From Strigamia acuminata (taxonomy: Eukaryota; Arthropoda; Chilopoda; Geophilomorpha; Linotaeniidae), in NCBI GenBank assembly GCA_949358305.1, contig OX442321.1, positions 3,621,605 through 3,685,604 of the forward strand: a stretch of DNA of 64,000 nt. The letters are read 5' to 3'. The translations under genes were made by a program, and so were the position numbers. Numbering within the stretch: position 1 is the first letter of the stretch; the number at the start of each line of letters is the position of its first letter. Below, piece after piece: positions 60,890 through 64,000 of this stretch. Below the pieces are notes generated by a model. The model did not search any database, was not told the origin of the DNA, and saw only the letters and a list, made by a program, of their open reading frames with translations.

Positions 60890-61136
60890 CCACCGACAAT
60901 GATCACCAACAACTTTTCAACTGCTTATATACGTCTCCGTCTCCAAATCGAACGTTATCTGGACGTTTTCCACGTGTAACGCGCGTCGTCTCCTTCGTCT
61001 CCGTCCCCAAATTTCTCCGCAACTCGATTTTCGAAAATGTTAAGCCCACGCGCTCTTCATCCAAATCGCCGTCATCAATTTCCAACTGTTTCAACTATTT
61101 CACCTTCCCCAAAGTCTTTTTATGTCGACTGCGCCA
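60890..61136 (-). other. Gypsy 5' leader
   Basis: Lies between the 5' LTR and the gag frame. Begins with the primer-binding site. A 63-codon frame at 60903-61094 is present but has no recognisable feature. Confidence 0.5.
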
Positions 61137-61270
61137 TGTGAGAATGATTTAGACATACGGTTAAGTTGAATGTCTGAACTAGACTGATTTATTATCTCAA
61201 AGCATAGAACAAATCCAAATTACATAGAACAAGTCATCGAAAAGACCCCCAGGGGGCGCTATCGCTTACA
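61137..61270 (-). repeat. 5' LTR of the gypsy element
   Basis: 134 bp. On the minus strand the primer-binding site TGGCGCAGTCGAC starts immediately after it; the first part fits the 3' end of a tRNA-Ser type acceptor. Confidence 0.93.
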
Positions 61271-64000
61271 GGAGGGTTCCTGTGTATAGTTTTCTTTTTA
61301 TGGGTGTTTGAAGTAGCGTGCGATTTCGGAAAAATTTGAAATTTCCAATGTTGGGGTGCAATTTCCGGGAGAAGTTACAGTGTTTGGGATCGTGTTACTC
61401 GAGTATCTGAAGGTGCGAGGTGCTGATACTTGGTGAGTGTCTTAGGGATGAGTCAAGGAAGTGCCAAAAAAGGTTTGGGAGGTTTCCTGTGTATAGTTTT
61501 CTTTTTATGGGTGTTTGAAGTCGGGTGCGATTTCGGAAAAATTTGAAATTTTGAAAAAAGTTACAGTGTTTGGGATCATGTTACTTGAGTATCTGAAGGT
61601 GCGAGGTGCTGAAACTTGGTGAGTGTCTTAGGGATGAGTCAAGGAAGTGCCAAAAAAAGTTTGGGAGGTTTCCTGTGTATAGTTTTCTTTTTATGGGTGT
61701 TTGAAGTAGCGTGCGATTTCGGAAAAATTTGAAATTTCCAATGTTGGGGTGCAATTTCCGGGAAAAGTTACAGTGTTTGGGATCGTGTTACTCGAGTATC
61801 TGAAGGTGCGAGGTGCTGATACTTGGTGAGTGTCTTAGGGATGAGTCAAGGAAGTGCCAAAAAAAGTTTGGGAGGTTTCCTGTGTATAGTTTTCTTTTTA
61901 TGGGTGTTTGAAGTAGCGTGCGATTTCGGAAAAATTTGAAATTTCCAATGTTGGGGTGCAATTTCCGGGAAAAGTTACAGTGTTTGGGATCGTGTTACTC
62001 GAGTATCTGAAGGTGCGAGGTGCTGATACTTGGTGAGTGTCTTAGGGATGAGTCAAGGAAGTGCCAAAAAAAGTTTGGGAGGGTTCCTGTGTATAGTTTT
62101 CTTTTTATGGGTGTTTGAAGTCGGGTGCAATTTCGGAAAAATTTGAAATGTTCGTTAAAAGTTACAGTGTTTGGGATCGTGTTACTCGAGTATCTGAAGG
62201 TGCGAGGTGCTGAAACTTGGTGGGTGTCTTACGGATGAGTCAAGGAAGTGCCAAAAAAAGTTTGGGAGGTTTCCTGTGTATAGTTTTCTTTTTATGGGTG
62301 GTTGAAGTAGCGTGCGATTTCGGAAAAATTTGAAATTTTGAAAAAAGTTACAGTGTTTGGGATCGTGTTACTCGAGTATCTGAAGGTGCGAGGTGCTGAA
62401 ACTTGGTGAGTGTCTTAGGGATGAGTCAAGGAAGTGCCAAAAAAAGTTTGGGAGGTTTCCTGTGTATAGTTTTCTTTTTATGGGTGTTTGAAGTAGCGTG
62501 CGATTTCGGAAAAATTTGAAATTTCCAATGTTGGGGTGCAATTTCCGGGAAAAGTTACAGTGTTTGGGATCGTGTTACTCGAGTATCTGAAGGTGCGAGG
62601 TGCTGAAACTTGGTGAGTGTCTTAGGGATGAGTCAAGGAAGTGCCAAAAAAAGTTTGGGAGGTTTCCTGTGTATAGTTTTCTTTTTATGGGTGTTTGAAG
62701 TAGCGTGCGATTTCGGAAAAATTTGAAATTTCCAATGTTGGGGTGCAATTTCCGGGAAAAGTTACAGTGTTTGGGATCGTGTTACTCGAGTATCTGAAGG
62801 TGCGAGGTGCTGAAACTTGGTGAGTGTCTTAGGGATGAGTCAAGGAAGTGGCAAAAAAAGTTTGGGAGGTTTTCTGTGTATAGTTTTCTTTTTATGGGTG
62901 TTTGAAGTAGCGTGCGATTTCGGAAAAATTTGAAATGTTCGTTATAAGTTACAGTGTTTGGGATCGTGTTACTCGAGTATCTGAAGGTGCGAGGTGCTGA
63001 AACTTGGTGAGTGTCTTAGGGATGAGTCAAGGAAGTGCCAAAAAAAGTGTATAGTTTTCTTTTTATGGGTGTTTGAAGTCGGGTGCGATTTCGGAAAAAT
63101 TTGAAAAATTCGAAAAAAGTTAGTGTTTGGGATCGTGTTACTCGAGTATCTGAAGGTGCGAGGTGCTGAAACTTGGTGAGTGTCTTAGGGATGAGTCAAG
63201 GAAGTGCCAAAAAAAGTTTGGGAGGTTTCCTGTGTATAGTTTTCTTTTTATGGGTGTTTGAAGTAGCGTGCGATTTCGGAAAAATTTGAAATTTCCAATG
63301 TTGGGGTGCAATTTCCGGGAAAAGTTACAGTGTTTGGGATCGTGTTACTCGAGTATCTGAAGGTGCGAGGTGCTGATACTTGGTGAGTGTCTTAGGGATG
63401 AGTCAAGGAAGTGCCAAAAAAAGTTTGGGAGGGTTCCTGTGTATAGTTTTCTTTTTATGGGTGTTTGAAGTCGGGTGCAATTTCGGAAAAATTTGAAATG
63501 TTCGTTAAAAGTTACAGTGTTTGGGATCGTGTTACTCGAGTATCTGAAGGTGCGAGGTGCTGAAACTTGGTGGGTGTCTTAGGGATGAGTCAAGGAAGTG
63601 CCAAAAAAAGTTTGGGAGGTTTCCTGTGTACAGTTTTCTTTTTATGGGTGTTTGAAGTAGCGTGCGATTTCGGAAAAATTTGAAATTTTGAAAACAGTTA
63701 CAGTGTTTGGGATCGTGTTACTCGAGTATCTGAAGGTGCGAGGTGCTGAAACTTGGTGAGTGTCTTAGGGATGAGTCAAGGAAGTGCCAAAAAAAGTTTG
63801 GGAGGTTTCCTGTGTATAGTTTTCTTTTTATGGGTATTTGAAGTAGCGTGCGATTTCGGAAAAATTTGAAATTTTGAAAACAGTTACAGTGTTTGGGATC
63901 GTGTTACTCGAGTATCTGAAGGTGCGAGGTGCTGAAACTTGGTGAGTGTCTTAGGGATGAGTCAAGGAAGTGGCAAAAAAAGTTTGGGAGGTTTCCTGTG
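61271..64000 (+). repeat. Satellite array, right part (about 14 units), runs off the window
   Basis: Continues the array of 41871-46720 directly after the gypsy element, first unit beginning GGAGGGTTCCTGTGTATAG. Same unit classes. One unit near 63040 has lost the GTTTGGGAGGTTTCCT segment. A pair of units with GGAGGGTTCC and GGGTGCAATTTCGG recurs about 1.35 kb apart (about 62080 and 63430), showing higher-order duplication. The array continues past base 64000. Confidence 0.95.

Larger units (their letters stand above)
46721..61270 (-). mobile_element. Ty3/gypsy retrotransposon inserted in the satellite, itself interrupted
   Basis: 134-bp LTRs at 46721-46854 and 61137-61270 (TGTGAGAATG to CGCTTACA) and GGAGG duplicated on both sides define the element. 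It reads on the minus strand: 5' LTR (right), primer site TGGCGCAGTCGAC, gag, then pol, and a polypurine tract (AAAAGGGGGG) before the 3' LTR (left). The LTRs appear identical. The element is cut in the gag region by the 9.4-kb plus-strand LTR element at 50841-60246. Without that insert its length would be about 5.1 kb. The frame on the two sides is compatible, so it was coding-competent when hit. Confidence 0.95.

Noticed and set aside
60281-60979. Plus-strand proline- and arginine-rich frames
   Set aside because: Antisense of the Glu/Ala-rich gypsy gag; the composition follows from that gene.

Overview
The window is AT-rich eukaryotic DNA, most likely from an arthropod or another protostome. 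Intron-containing ionotropic receptor (IR) genes, a chemosensory branch of the glutamate-receptor family known from protostomes, occur three times, and the rest is dominated by metazoan-type transposons. There are no bacterial operons, CRISPR arrays or rRNA genes, and no tRNA gene was recognised.

Host layer (about 1-9.7 kb and 25.2-39.6 kb): three tandem minus-strand IR copies at about 4.5-6.4, 26.1-28.1 and 35.3-37.0 kb, plus a fragment near 1.3 kb. Copy 1 can be read through eight exons with perfectly compatible splice phases. Copy 2 has a one-base length change that breaks phase. Copy 3 has an in-frame stop and a truncated exon and is a pseudogene. Between and inside these copies lie a 595-bp MITE, solo LTRs of two families (TGTGAC...GTCACA and TGTGACC...ACTCACA), and a gag-only Ty3/gypsy derivative inserted in one of those LTRs. 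Paralogous blocks act as natural empty sites that confirm several insertions.

Polinton/Maverick (9762-25190, 15,429 bp): a complete virus-like DNA transposon with about 385-bp terminal inverted repeats and a perfect 6-bp target duplication (CAGCTA). It carries protein-primed type DNA polymerase B, a chromodomain integrase, an FtsK/HerA packaging ATPase, an adenain-like protease, a double-jelly-roll major capsid candidate, a minor capsid (penton-like) candidate and small basic or membrane-active virion proteins. Its right arm has an unusual cargo block: an AlkB (ALKBH2/3-type) DNA dealkylase, a possible nuclease-fold protein, a BIR (inhibitor-of-apoptosis) protein and a PC4-like ssDNA-binding protein. 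A second PC4-like protein, with a membrane segment, follows the polymerase. All frames are open, so the element looks young. It sits inside a decayed Tc1/mariner-like element (8558-25372), whose size without the Polinton would be a normal 1.4 kb.

Repeat layer (39.7-64 kb): a degenerate CCTGACA-type tandem array, a fold-back element built from 20-bp repeats (40874-41640), and a large satellite array of about 185-208 bp units (41871-46720, continuing 61271-64000). The array is split by a minus-strand Ty3/gypsy element with 134-bp LTRs and a 5-bp duplication (46721-61270). That element is in turn split by a plus-strand LTR element with 1901-bp, apparently identical LTRs (50841-60246), a tRNA-Gln-type primer site, no recognisable pol, and one ORF of unknown function. 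The insertion order is therefore satellite, then gypsy, then the 1.9-kb-LTR element.
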